From Rhizophagus clarus (taxonomy: Eukaryota > Glomeromycota > Glomeromycetes > Glomerales > Glomeraceae), in assembly GCA_015698045.1 (NCBI GenBank), contig BLAL01000183.1:558001-622000 (forward strand): DNA of 64,000 nucleotides, given 5' to 3'. Under the pieces are notes generated by a model. That model saw only the letters and a program-made list of their open reading frames with translations. It did not search any database and was not told where the DNA came from. Positions 11,873-23,089 of this stretch are shown here, piece after piece. The first letter of the stretch is position 1, and each line of letters begins with the position of its first letter. The position numbers were made by a program, and so were the translations under genes.

Positions 11873-12859
11873 GTAGACATCACAAATATAAAAAGCTTTT
11901 CCTTTAAAGTTCTTAGAGAAATAAAAAGCCAATTATACATCTTTAGTAGGACACAATTAGCAACCTCTTGGAACATAATACGCAACGGCCCTACTATCAT
12001 AAAAAAATTAAAACAGATCACTAGCGGATCTAATGCAAGTGATGATGCAATAAATAAAGATCTCATGTCCTATTACAAAAGGTCAGATAATCAACTTGGC
12101 CTAATATTCTATTGTCAGCTTCTAGCTAATAGCAGTTCATACCTCATGATGTGGGATCAAATCAAACACGTTCATCATCTTACAGCAAAAGGTCTCAGGC
12201 CAAGATACATAAGGGACTGGAACGAGACATTAATACAAATTCATTCTATCAAACAATTCCACAAAACTACTGCAGTTTATCTTCAACATTGTACATAACA
12301 AATATTCCACCAATACCAATTTCACGTGATAAAAGGAAAAAAGAATAGATAGTCACATACCAAGATGGAAAAGAATATATTGGAAAGATCATAAAAAGTC
12401 AAATGGAAGCTTGTTCCAATATCAGCATTGGCTCAAAACTTTACTAAAAATGGCTATTTTTTTGAAATGGCATTTACATCATTTTGTAATATATTTGTAA
12501 TACATAAGTAAACCATTTTGAAAGGTTTTACAATACTATATCAATTATTTCAAATATATTTTTTTAATATATTTGTTATTATTATGAAAGCATTTGTAAT
12601 AACATTTGAAAAATATTCAAAATATTTTTTAATTATCATCTGTAATGTTATTTTATTTATATTGCAATAAATATATTATTATTTAACAATACATTACAAA
12701 TATATGTTATAATTAAGTATTTTAAATTAGCAATCAATAATCATTAATATCATTAAATAACAATATTTTATAATTAACATACTATTAAATATACTTGCTA
12801 ATGCTAAAATCTCTATTAAACTGACTACACTGGAAAATAAAAGATTTCAAATTAAAAAT

Positions 12860-15010
12860 ACTATTAAAAACAAGTTCAAAACTGGTCATATCATAGTATC
12901 TCAAACCTGAAATTCAAAATCCACAAAAAATAAAAAAGAAAAGTATTAGAAACATTTCAAATTTAACAATTTTTTGTAAATTACGAAACTTACTATATCT
13001 AGTTTCTCAGATAAAATATTCCAAAACCTATAAAAAAAAGAAAGAACGGTTAAAAACATTTTTTTATAATGATAATAATTAATAATAAGTTTTGTATCTT
13101 TGAAACTTATTGTTCCCAAATATTTTAATAAAAACTTAAGTCTACAATTAAATGAAAGAAAGAAGCGTTAATACCGTTCCTTCAAATAAAAAAAAAAGTT
13201 CCTGTAACTGAAATTTCTAATATTCTGAACTGAAACCTACAACTGAAAAAGAAAAAAAAGGAAAAAACGTTAATGAAACATTTCTAAATAAAATAATATT
13301 AAGTTTCAGGAACGCACTCCAAAGCTGAATCCAATGGCACTTACAAAAGAAGTAAAAAAAACATCAGTTAATGTTTCTAATTACATTAAAAAATATTAAA
13401 AATGAAATAACAGATGTTACAAATCTTACTATTTTCACTTTCTCTGCTCACTCAAAGTCTGAAGCCTATAAAAGAGAAATAAAAGTTAACGTTTTTATTA
13501 AAAAAAAATAAAAAAATTAACTTTCACATTACTTATTATTTACTATTTACAATTATTCCTACACAAGCTACTTATACTTACTTACTCTCGCAAATACACC
13601 TCTTCATCCAGGTTATCATGCTATTTATACCATACGTTCCAGCATCCCAAACCAGTAGTCTACAAAAAAAATAATGTAAAGAAAAATAGGCGTTCAGTAT
13701 CTAATTAAAAAATGTATAAGGAAATAAAACTTTGCAACTACATCAGAAAACATTGGTTTACATACATCGTGATGATAAGGTAATGAAGAACTTGGTGGTG
13801 CATTTATTAGATGGCTCCATAAATCGCCTTTTAGTATCTTGAACCTATACCCTAAGAAAAAAAAAATAACAAAACGTTTAGTTAATAACATTTCAATAAA
13901 GATAATAAATAAATTAAAAGACTTCCCACTGAATTTTTTTTGTCCAGATGCCTGTCTACGAAAAAATACATCAAACTATTTTGTTTCTTTCTATTCTTTC
14001 TTTTCGTTTTGTTTGCCTTCTTTCCGTTTGCTTCACATTTCTTCTTCTCTTTAAATTCTTCTTTTATTCCTTTCTTTTCTTTCTATTTAATTGTTTTCAG
14101 AAAAATATTTGAAACTTTAATAAAAATAAAGATTTTTTAAATTTTCAAATTATGTTAAGCAAAACGCCCGCCTACAAAATAAAAAAAAGAACTCTTAGTA
14201 AAGTTCGTTAAATAATAAAAAAATTAAAAGTTAGTTTTTGAAAAATATTTTTGAAAACTTACCTAAATTATATTCTAGTGTTTCAAAATCAGACCTATCT
14301 GAAAAAAAAGAAGAGTTAAAATTTAATAAAATATTTCATTATAATAATAAAGTAAAAAAAACCTTTCTTTACCAATATCCACGTCAAAAATCACATAAAA
14401 AATAATAAATACAAAACTGTTGAACCATTAATAAATATTTTGTTGTTAGAAGTAATACCTCAAAAAAAAAGAAATAAACTATTCTTACAAAATTTACGCG
14501 TCCAATCGTTAAGAGAAGTATATTTCTTGAATCCTTTACCAAAATTCTACACGTCAAAATGACCTAACCGTCTAAGAAAAGAGTAAATTAAAACGTTAGT
14601 AAAATATTTCGTTAAAAATTAAATTTTTAAAAAAAATCAGATTTCTTACCAAAATTCTATGCGTCCAAAGAGCTGAACACCTATAAAAGATTAAAATCGA
14701 GACATTAGACTGACTTTAGTAAAATATTCGTTAAAAAATAAGCTCAAAAAAATAAAATGGATTTCCTCTACCAAAATTCTACGCGCTCAAAAATCTGGCT
14801 ATCTAGAAAAAAAAATAAAATAGTAGAAATTTTAGTAATTATTTCATTAAAAAATAAATTCTAAAAAAAAAATAAACCTAACCAAAATTCATATATCCAA
14901 GGACCTAGTCGTCTAGGAAAAAAATAAAAATAAAAATAAAAATGTTAGTAAAATGTTTCATTAAGAAATAAATCTAAAAAATTTCTCTTCCTACCGAAAT
15001 CTACCTGAAA
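12860..15010 (-). other. Micro-exon-like region: short segments framed by AG and GT splice signals
   Basis: On the minus strand the region alternates about 30-75-nt segments, each preceded by a pyrimidine tract plus AG and followed by GTAAG-like or GTAGA-like sequence. Examples: ACTACTGGTTTGGGATGCTG.. ending GCGAGA/GTAAGT (13,585-13,660); GGTATAGGTTCAAGATACT.. (about 13,735-13,853, which reads KILKGDLWSHLINAPPSSS); GCTTCAGACTTTGAGTGAGC (13,435-13,475). From 14,260 to 15,000 the segments are related copies ending TAGAATTTTG/GTARR. It may be a decayed gene with tiny exons, possibly belonging to the surrounding inverted-repeat element. I cannot assemble one continuous frame or name a product. 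Confidence 0.45.
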
Positions 15011-15309
15011 AATTAAGAAGAAAAAGATGATAGAGGGGGGAAAAGGACTAGATAATTGAAAAACAAGAGAAAGGGAATAAGAGAAAGCGAAAATATAAAG
15101 GAAAGGAAAGTGCGAGGGAATGAAAAAAAAAGGATGGTTAAAAAAAAAAGTAAAAAAAATTTAGCAGATCTTTTTTAAACTTCTATATTTGTGGCTAAAG
15201 CGACTCAAAGCTTAATTCATTAAATTAATGTTGATCACGTGATACACATGATATTGAGTTAAATATAAATAGGGGCTTTTTCCCAAAATTTTTTTTACAT
15301 TTATATATT

Positions 15310-15560
15310 TGTAATTTTAATTTTTATTATAATTTATTACATATTTATTATAATTTAATTTTTTTTTTTTCTTATTATAATTTATTACATATTTATTATA
15401 ATTTAATTTTTTTTTTTTTTCTTATTATAATTTATTACATATTTATTATAATTTAATTTTTTTTTTTTTTTTATTATAATTTATTACATATTTATTATAA
15501 TTTAATTTTTTTTTTTTTCTTATTATAATTTATTACATAATTAATTTTTTTATTATAATT
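15310..15560. repeat. 51-bp A/T tandem repeat, about 5 copies
   Basis: Consecutive copies of TTATTATAATTTATTACATA followed by TTTATTATAATTTAATT and a T-run, period close to 51 bp, with only small length changes in the T-run. No coding potential. Confidence 0.85.
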
Positions 15561-15949
15561 TGTCATAGTTGTGCTAAGTTACAGATATACGTATGTACAT
15601 ATGATACATATGTATTGTACATACAACATCTGTTTAACCTTATGAAAAGCCCCTCCTCTATAAACAGGTAGAGGTCCAATAGTGCCTATAGGGGGAGAGC
15701 CATTGCTGCTTCCCCTGTCTGTTTATAATGACAAAAAGAGGGAGTCTTCAGTAGTAAGGCTTAGTATAATTATAAAACCTATATTTTTAAATTATTTCAT
15801 AATGATATTATATTTCTGAGTTACTTCATAAAGACATTTATATTTTTAAGTCATTTTATAATGATTATTATATTTATATTTCTAAGAATCTAAGTTGTTT
15901 TATTATGATATATTAAATTAAATATGTAATATTTCATCTATATTTCTAA

Positions 15950-16162
15950 GCTATATCCATAAACTATTTCATAATAATATTTGAATAAATGCAAAATAAT
16001 TTCATTATTACAGAAATATTTTATATATAATATTTTATTTATATTTCTAAACCATATTTACAAACTATTTCATAATAATATTTGAATAAATGCAAAATAA
16101 TTTCATTATTATAAGGATATTTTGTATATAATATTTTATTTATATTTCTAAATCATATTTAC
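15950..16162. repeat. About 110-bp tandem repeats cut by the hAT-like element
   Basis: The unit CCATATTTACAAACTATTTC .. GAATAAATGCAAAATAATTT occurs twice here and continues as a third copy from 17,928 to about 18,060. The hAT-like element at 16,163-17,927 landed inside the third unit. Confidence 0.7.
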
Positions 16163-17927
16163 TAAAGTTTCGCATGAGCGGCTCAAGTCAAGCTACAATC
16201 TGGCTTGGCTTAGCTTGAAAAAAAAAATTCTGGCTTGAGCCAAAATGAGTCAAGCTATAAAAAATCTTGGCTCAACTCATTCAAGCCAAGCTGAGCCATG
16301 AAAAATTCTGGCTCAAGCCAAGTTGAGCTTAAGCTGGCTCAAGCTGGCTCAAGCTTTATTATCAAAAAAAAGCTGAAACTAGGTGTTTTTATATGTAAAG
16401 TTACAAAAAAAAACACCAGAACTAATGGTTCCAGCCTTTCTATTCATAAAATTGAAAAAAAACGCCAGAACTAATGGTTCTGGCAGGACCCTAAATAATA
16501 CTAATATAACTCACATACGGGTTTGTGTAGAGTTTATATGAAATTACTTTTTAAACCTACAAATTGAGTTTGCATAGATCGGTCAATTTGGGAGTAACTC
16601 ACATATTATATTTACGTAGAGTTTATAATAGATATACATGGATTTATTTTTAAAAAATACTAATTTCGGTAAATTAAATTACTTGGTATTTACCAAAATT
16701 TATTTTATTTTATTTATTTTTTCACTTTTTTTAGTATTTTATACCAAATTTATTTATTTTTATTATTCTTTTTTGGTTTTTAATACCCTAATTCCAAAAG
16801 TCCAGTTGTGTTTTTTGCCTGGCAACACTACAAAAAATAAAAAAAAATAATTAATTAGTTAAAAAAAAGAATAATGAAAGACACCTTACCCACCCTCCTT
16901 TACCTTAATTCCAAAAGTCCGGTCATGCTTTTCGTCTAGCAACACTACAAAAAATAAAAAAAAAATAATTAATTAGTTAAAAAAAAGAACAACGAAAGAC
17001 ACTTCACCCACCCTTCCTTACCTTAATTCCAAAAGTCTGGTCGTGCCTTTTATCTGGTAACACTACAAAAAATAAAAATAAAAAATAATTAATTAATTAG
17101 TTAAAAAAAACACTGAAAAACACTTCCCACCCTCCCTTACCTTAATTCCAAAAGTCTGATCATGCTTTTCGTCTGGCAATACTACAAAAAATAAAAAAAA
17201 ATAATTAATTAGTTAAAAAAAAGAACAACAAAAAACACCTCCCCCAACCCCCTTCTTTACCTTAATTCCAAAAGTCTGGTCGTGCCTTTCGTCTGGCAAC
17301 ACTACAAAAAATAAAAATAAAAAATAATTAATTAATTAGTTAAAAAAAAACAATGAAATACCTCCCCCAACCCTCCCTTACCTTAATTCTAAAAGTCTGA
17401 TCATACTTTTCGTCCAGCAACACCACATAAATAAACTGATAAATGATTAAAAAAAAGATCAGATATTCAGATTATCTGATTAGATCGGCAAGTCACATGA
17501 CCCTGCCTTTATACTGAATAATTCGTTATAATGTTAATGACATTTTGTATTATAAAATCACAAAAAAAAATGCCAGAACTATTGTACTGGCGTTTTTTAT
17601 TCATAAAATTGCAAAAAGTGCCAGAACAAATAGTTCCGGCATTTTTTATATATAAATTTGCAAAAAAAATGCCAGAACTATTGGTACTGACGTTTTTTAT
17701 AAAAAATTGTAAAAAATTGCCAAGCTTGATCTGGCTCATGAGTCGGCTTGAGCTTTTCAAGCTAAGCCCACTGCCAGCTTGAGTTTATCAAGCTAAGCCT
17801 AATACCTGACTCAAGCTTTTTCAAGCTGGCTTGTGAGCCACCAAGCCAATTTAATCATGGCTTGGCTTGGCTCAGCTTGAAAAGCTTAAACCAGCTTGCA
17901 AGCTGGCTCAGCTCATGCGAAGCTTTA
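16163..17927. mobile_element. hAT-like non-autonomous element carrying an exon minisatellite
   Basis: Perfect inverted termini TAAAGYTTCGCATGAGC at 16,163 and 17,927. The 8-bp duplication ATATTTAC is at 16,155-16,162 and 17,928-17,935. Subterminal regions hold dozens of GGCTCAAGC/GCTTGAGCC words. Inside are CCAGAACTA.TGGTTCTGG hairpins (16,415-16,490 and 17,565-17,700) and the tandem array at 16,790-17,440. No transposase. Confidence 0.8.
16790..17440 (-). repeat. About 120-bp tandem array, inverted copy of 55,395-56,044
   Basis: Five to six units, each with CCTTAATTCCAAAAGTCTGG and GTCTGGCAACACTACAAAAA. Read on the minus strand each unit is a 41-nt exon-like block bounded by TAG and GTAAGG. 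The same array, in the opposite orientation and followed by a coding exon, is at 55,395-56,044. Even the downstream flank (17,440-17,530) matches 55,290-55,390. This copy seems to have been captured by the surrounding hAT-like element. Confidence 0.8.
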
Positions 17928-18451
17928 ATATTTACAAACTATTTTATAATAATATTTGAATAAATGCAAAATAATTTTATTATTACAAAATTATTGTAAA
18001 AATATTTCATGTATAGTATTTCATTTATATTTTTAAATTATATTTGTAAACCCTTATAAAATAATATTAAAATAAATTCAAGTTTTACAAAATTATCTCA
18101 ATATAATAAAAGTATTTTATAACTATTATAAAATTAATTCAAAAAAAACAGCATTTTTAGTAAAGAACTTCACAGTACACACTGGAAAAATGTGTTTCCT
18201 GCATTAATTCAAAAGAACAACAAAGTTGTATAAAAAGAAGTATATATAATACAGCAGCAGTCATTCTGGTAAAAATGGTCAAGTTGTCTTTAACAGAGAA
18301 TGGCTTCAGAATTATTATACCAACAGACTTAATACAATACAAAAAAGGACAAAGTCACAATTATTTATTTGAGTAAAAACACCCAATATTAGAAATTAAG
18401 ATTGATAAACTAGAGATTGAAATAATACGAAATAGGATTTCATCAACAATA

Positions 18452-19060
18452 TTGCAAGATGAATTAATCCAACATCATGATAATATGACCAAATTGCACA
18501 CTAATAAACTGCATATTTATACTGATGGATCATTAAATCTAAATTCAGTTGATGGATACAACCAAATAATTATGGGAGCAGGGTGGATAGTAAAAAATAC
18601 AGAAATAGATTTCACATGTGGAATTACATACTTTCCTTCCTCTACAAGATTAGAATTGTTAGCAATTTTAACAGCCTTATTAACAGTTCCTATAAATAAT
18701 AACACGCACATATATACAGATAGCCAGTTAGCAATTGATAGTATCAACAACATGTTACAATTAAAAGGAATTATAGAGAGAAAACTATTCAAACAAAATA
18801 ATTACATTTTATTGTATGCAATAGTAGATTTAGGTTACATTAAAAAGATTAATTTAATTTTGTATAAAGTAAAAGGACATTCAGGATGTATATGGAATGA
18901 TAAAGCAGATAAGTTAGCTAAAAAAGGAAGTGAATTAGCCCTAGAAAATGAAGACAGAATAGTAGATCTGGAACTCATTCTTAATAATAGTAATTTTGAG
19001 TTCATACCAAAATGGAGTGGAGTTTACATAGATAGACAAATAAGGAAATTTTATGCATAA
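18452..19060 (+). CDS. LINE RNase H domain fragment
   Basis: 202 residues with an RNase HI fold signature: YTDGSL (first Asp) near residue 24, RLELLAILTAL (Glu) near 66, YTDSQLAIDSI (Asp) near 89 and KGHSG.. NDKADKLAKKG (His and last Asp) near 140-152. All four catalytic acids are present. The frame is open upstream to about 18,166 except one TAG near 18,372, and the ATG used here is only the first in the open stretch. It belongs to the C-terminal half of a LINE polyprotein, where RNase H removes RNA during target-primed reverse transcription. After the TAA at 19,060 the LINE coding sequence continues at 19,310. Confidence 0.8.
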   Translation: MQDELIQHHDNMTKLHTNKLHIYTDGSLNLNSVDGYNQIIMGAGWIVKNTEIDFTCGITYFPSSTRLELLAILTALLTVPINNNTHIYTDSQLAIDSINNMLQLKGIIERKLFKQNNYILLYAIVDLGYIKKINLILYKVKGHSGCIWNDKADKLAKKGSELALENEDRIVDLELILNNSNFEFIPKWSGVYIDRQIRKFYA

Positions 19061-19309
19061 ATATCAGATGCTATATATGAAGCCAACTGGTCATATAACA
19101 AATATTGGAATGATATATTTATAGATCGACACAAAAATTGGTATTGGGATGCACATTGGGAAACAATTAAAAGAGTTAATCATTTCAACTGCAATTCCTT
19201 TAAAACTAATGGTGAATTAATACATATTATAAAATGTCAAAATAATCTTCTGCTCACTATAGATAATTTAAAACACAGATTAAATATTTACAACAATTTA
19301 TTATGCTCT

Positions 19310-19684
19310 ATGTGTAATAAAGAAGAAGAAACACTGAAACATCTTACAATTTGTGAAGGCACACAAGAGAATTTTGAAGTAATTGAAAATCAAATTATTA
19401 TAAAAATACTTAAAATTATAAAGAAACATAATTCAAAGAACAACATCAGTTATAATGAATTGAAAAAAATATTATTTAAATATAAAGATGAAGTTACTTC
19501 TGAATTAAAAGAAAAAAATAGAGTAGAATTAACTCGTGGATTAATTTCAAGTTCTATAATGATGAATTTACAGCAGAAAATATCCAGAAAACTTAATAAA
19601 ATAATTGCTAATAAAACAATTAATTTATTCCACAAATTTTTTAGATCAATTCTTTGGAAGCAATATTGTGAAAAAATGCAATAA
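19310..19684 (+). CDS. LINE C-terminal zinc-binding tail fragment
   Basis: MCNKEEETLKHLTIC preceded by LLCSMC gives a C-x2-C .. H-x4-C pattern, typical of the C-terminal cysteine/histidine motif that follows RNase H in fungal LINE proteins. The remaining 90 residues are Lys/Ile-rich with no known motif. Between 19,060 and 19,310 the translation is open in another frame (SYNKYWNDIFIDRH..), so a frame change or stop separates the two pieces. Decayed copy; not expected to be functional. Confidence 0.6.
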   Translation: MCNKEEETLKHLTICEGTQENFEVIENQIIIKILKIIKKHNSKNNISYNELKKILFKYKDEVTSELKEKNRVELTRGLISSSIMMNLQQKISRKLNKIIANKTINLFHKFFRSILWKQYCEKMQ

Positions 19685-20218
19685 CATGAACGTGATGCAG
19701 GAAACTCCTAAGCAGCAAAAAAAAGAAACACAAATTCAACACAAATCCTATCACCTAATACACAAACAAATAATAACCAAAGACAAGAAGTATTAGAAAA
19801 ATTAAAAACAAGTTTAAGCAGATATACAGATCATATTAAAGAATGGATAAAAAAGGCAGTTCAATATCATGAAAATCAAAATCAAAAAAATTGCAAAAAG
19901 CAGTGTAGCAGGTCTTTTGACTTCCCTTCTATGATCATAAGGATGTAATATCTAAGATAGTTCATTTCACATGTGCTTACTTGTGTAGGAGAATTGTCAA
20001 CTGACAGTGCACATATGGGATTTCTTTGAAATGACAGATGGTTTATAGATTAATCATATTAGAATTAATTAATTATATTTTTTATGTAATTTACAAAAAT
20101 TTTAATAAATTTATAAATGCGCTGTGGGAAAAATAATTTATAGCCAATCATAGAAACCTGATTTTTAGATTAACTCCCACCTCCCTATTAAATCAGCTGA
20201 TTTCTAGCATGCCCCTAA

Positions 20219-21055
20219 TAATTTCCTGGAATATATTAGTGGTTTCAAGACAGATTACAAATTAAGTTTTTTATATATAAAGTCAAAAAACAACATTTAA
20301 AACCCACTTCTGATCTATAGTAAATTTGTAGAACAGCTAAAAAAATATGGTCATATTAGAATTTTGAGAATTTTTTGTTAAGTAATAATAATCTTTGAAA
20401 ATCACTGCATCACAAATCTGGTACATGAGTAGTAATCTGATTGGCTTGAATCTAGAGGATAGATAAATAAATGGAGCCAATTTAAAATTATACAAACTAT
20501 AGTTATAAGACCAGAACTAAAGCTTATAGTAATTTTATTGTCTGAAGCATAGCGGAGGACCTTTTACTTTTATGCATAGTACCAAAACATGCAATGTCGT
20601 TCTGTACTATAGCCTGATCAATGAATGAGATTTCATGTTATGTACATACAAAAAATTGTCATGTGTTCTAATCATCTAGTGTTACTGTTTATGTATTAAT
20701 TAAATTAACTAAATGCGTAACTTTATGATATCAGCAAAACTTTAATAAATGTATACATCTTTTTTGTTTTATTACAATATTTTAAAATTTTTTGTGTCAA
20801 TTGTATTAAATTCTTAGTGGAAAAGTTTTTTATTGATCATCATGAAATAAATCAAGTCAAAAATTTAATCAAGTATAGCGGTAATATTTTTGATACATTT
20901 TTTCTTTCTAGTGTTACAATATTTAAGTATTAGTAATCATATGGTTAATGCTTCAGATGCTTAACAGTTCCTGTTATCTAGTAAGTAACTATATTAAAAT
21001 ATTAAAAATACTCATGTTTAAAATGATAGATGGACGATTCAGTATTTGGATTGAG
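20219..21055. other. Unassigned AT-rich DNA
   Basis: I see no gene, inverted repeat or tandem structure that I can support in this stretch. Confidence 0.4.
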
Positions 21056-23089
21056 GGGAACTCTTTCTTGCAGATCTGTGAACCAAATTTTCACAGAAGA
21101 AAAATTTTTTATTTTTGCCATGAAGAAAGATTTTTTGCTAACAAAACCAGCTTCAAAAACAGCATTAACGTCTTCTACAATCCAAGTTACCTCTATTTCT
21201 GCTTTAAAGACTATTCCTACTAACTGTTTTCATGATGTTATAGTAGATTTTATCTCAGGACTCATCAAGAGGAACCCTTCGACTATTTTCAACTCAATAA
21301 TAACTACAGACTCTTCAGCTATAGATGAGTTTCTCAACACTTATAAGGACCAAGTTATTCCTATGAAAAAGCTATTATTAGGTCTTCCCTAAGACAGCTG
21401 TTTTTCTATTATTGCTTAATTTTTAGCTACTTTTCTTAATCTCTTTCTTTTGGACGACGAATGCCAAGAAATTTTTTTCATAGATTCAAAAATTCGCCAA
21501 GTGTTAGAGTACAGCAACAAATAAACTCCTGATATAAAAGATCTAGGGAATCTTATGCACCAATCAGACATGTTGATGAATTTTGATGTATTTAATACAA
21601 GTTCAATAGGATTATCAAATGATAGTCCAGGCGTCACACCTTACGCAATGTCACACCTATACCTGTCACGCCTTTGACCAAATCTCAGAAAAGGAGTGCT
21701 AAAAAGAAGGCTTGTAAGGAGAAACAAAAGTTGCAATTACAAATTTCTTCTGGATTGGATGAACACATAATGTTCATTTTTAGCACAGAATCTCCTAAGT
21801 ATACACCTTTTAAACCTTCTGGTTCAAGGATGGTCACTTTTAATCAAAGTTTACTTTTTCCGCCTTTCACACCCTATAAGTAGCAGTTGAAGCGAGATTC
21901 TAAATCACAATCAATGCCTATAAATAATGGAAAAAAATTAAAACAGAAAGAGACAGACAACAATTTGAAAAATGGAAATGTTATTATCACCAGATATTAT
22001 CCGCAAGGAGAAGAACAAGCACAATTACTCGACCTTATAGTGTACAATATTCTGGCCAAATAGTATAACTATACTTTGTTGGCCAATTTAGGATGATGGG
22101 GCAAGGTCATATCAGTCAGCACAAGGGTGCACAAGAAGTATCTTTTGGTGAGGGTTAGACTGATCCCTGATCACGAGTGCTTGAAATGTTATAATGGAGG
22201 AAACTGGGCTATCAATTTGGGAGGAATCTCTGTTCAATGATTCCCTGCTTCCTGGAATCTCTCTGAAAGGAAACAACGCGAGAAGTTCTAAGTTGTCATA
22301 TACAATATTCCAGAAAATATGACAGATGCCTCCTTATTTCCAAATGGACGCTCACACCAGTTTTTATTGGATAGTGGGATCAAATCATTTAAAATAGTAA
22401 AAAAAGTTAATGGTTCTCAGAAACTGATAGGTTATTTTGACACTTAGGATCACATTTCCACATGTATAAACAACTCTCAGTTTTAGAATAATACTCGAAT
22501 TTCATGGTGCCGTTATTCTACTCCTAACTTCAAAATTTTACGTAAATCTGCTCAAATTGGCAATGCAGACAAATCCTCAAGGACACCTCATGGGTTTAAC
22601 TCTTTCTTTTCAGGTTTTAATACTAACAACTGCAAGAACGATCCTAATAAAACTCTTAAACCTGGTCGTTCTACCAAGAAGATCAATTAATCAAGAAATG
22701 ACCAGTCTAAGAAGCCAAATGTAAAACATTTAATTGCTGAGCTGAAGGCGTTATTAGAATATTATGTTTAGTTTAGTTGGAAGGGATAGATAGAAATTCT
22801 CACACTAACTTCTTGTCATGCTATTGCATTCGCTTTACGTAATGTTATTTTGTTTTATTAGATCATAGAATTTTTCTTTTCTTTTTTTTCATTTTCCCTT
22901 ATACCTTGAACAATTCTATAACTAAACTTCCTATTACACTAAAGAAAATAGGCTAGGGATATAGTAGTCATAAGATATATCTGTGACCCTAGTGTAAGGA
23001 ACGGGTAGGCTTTGTTTCTGATCTTTTGTACACTTTTCTATCTTTTTTCAGTAATAAAAGCATTTCTTTCGACTATAAAAAAAAAAAAA
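21056..23089 (+). mobile_element. ORF1-only non-LTR retroposon, copy 2 (decayed)
   Basis: The 5' UTR from 21,056 matches copy 1. The coding region runs to about 22,770 with many stops and ends in an A-run at 23,077-23,089. The conceptual protein matches copy 1: a Lys-rich segment (PVTPLTKSQKRSAKKK at 21,660), QGEEQAQLLDLIVYNI (22,000), VSTRVHKKYLLVRVRLIPDHECLK (22,110), and a tail VKHLIAELKALLEYYV (22,720). The flanks are similar (ATAGATGGAC before the 5' end and after the A-run), consistent with a long, now diverged target duplication. No reverse transcriptase. Confidence 0.75.

Larger units (their letters stand above)
12439..18165. mobile_element. 5.7-kb inverted-repeat element inserted in the LINE
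   Basis: CTTTACTAAAAATGGC .. TTTTTTTGAA at 12,439-12,466 is matched in reverse complement at 18,138-18,165. It interrupts the LINE frame between about 12,438 and 18,166. The target duplication is at most 2 bp (AA). Interior: a micro-exon-like region on the minus strand, a 51-bp tandem repeat, 120-bp repeats and a nested hAT-like element. No recognisable transposase, so the superfamily is open. Confidence 0.6.
8518..20127 (+). mobile_element. 5'-truncated LINE, split by two DNA transposons
   Basis: An open frame beginning at about 8,520 (IIDCIITIHPSVIVDIT) continues across the hAT insertion at 11,881 (NIKSFSFKVLREIKSQL .. MSYYKRSDNQLGL) to about 12,438. It resumes at 18,166 (LEKCVSCINSKEQQSC) and leads into the RNase H domain at 18,452-19,060 and a cysteine/histidine tail. 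The fragments lie between two parts of the Harbinger MITE, so they are one insertion. The reverse-transcriptase core is missing (5' truncation). The 3' boundary at about 20,127 is set by where MITE sequence resumes; no poly(A) run is obvious. Confidence 0.6.
3203..20215 (-). mobile_element. PIF/Harbinger-type MITE split by nested insertions
   Basis: The left end (GGAGCATACCAGAAATCAGC) and right end (reverse complement GGGGCATGCTAGAAATCAGC) are inverted, flanked by TAA at 3,200-3,202 and 20,216-20,218. Pieces at 3,203-3,265, 8,303-8,517 and 20,128-20,215 match, in order and in reverse, the intact 381-bp relative at 58,900-59,280. A TTA/TAA 3-bp duplication and these termini are typical of PIF/Harbinger (Tourist-like) MITEs. 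All other sequence between is later insertions. The classification is inference from TSD and TIR only. Confidence 0.7.

Noticed and set aside
12439..18165. CACTA or Tc1/mariner identity for the 5.7-kb TIR element
   Set aside because: No CACTA terminus, no TA or 3-bp duplication and no DDE/DDD domain seen.
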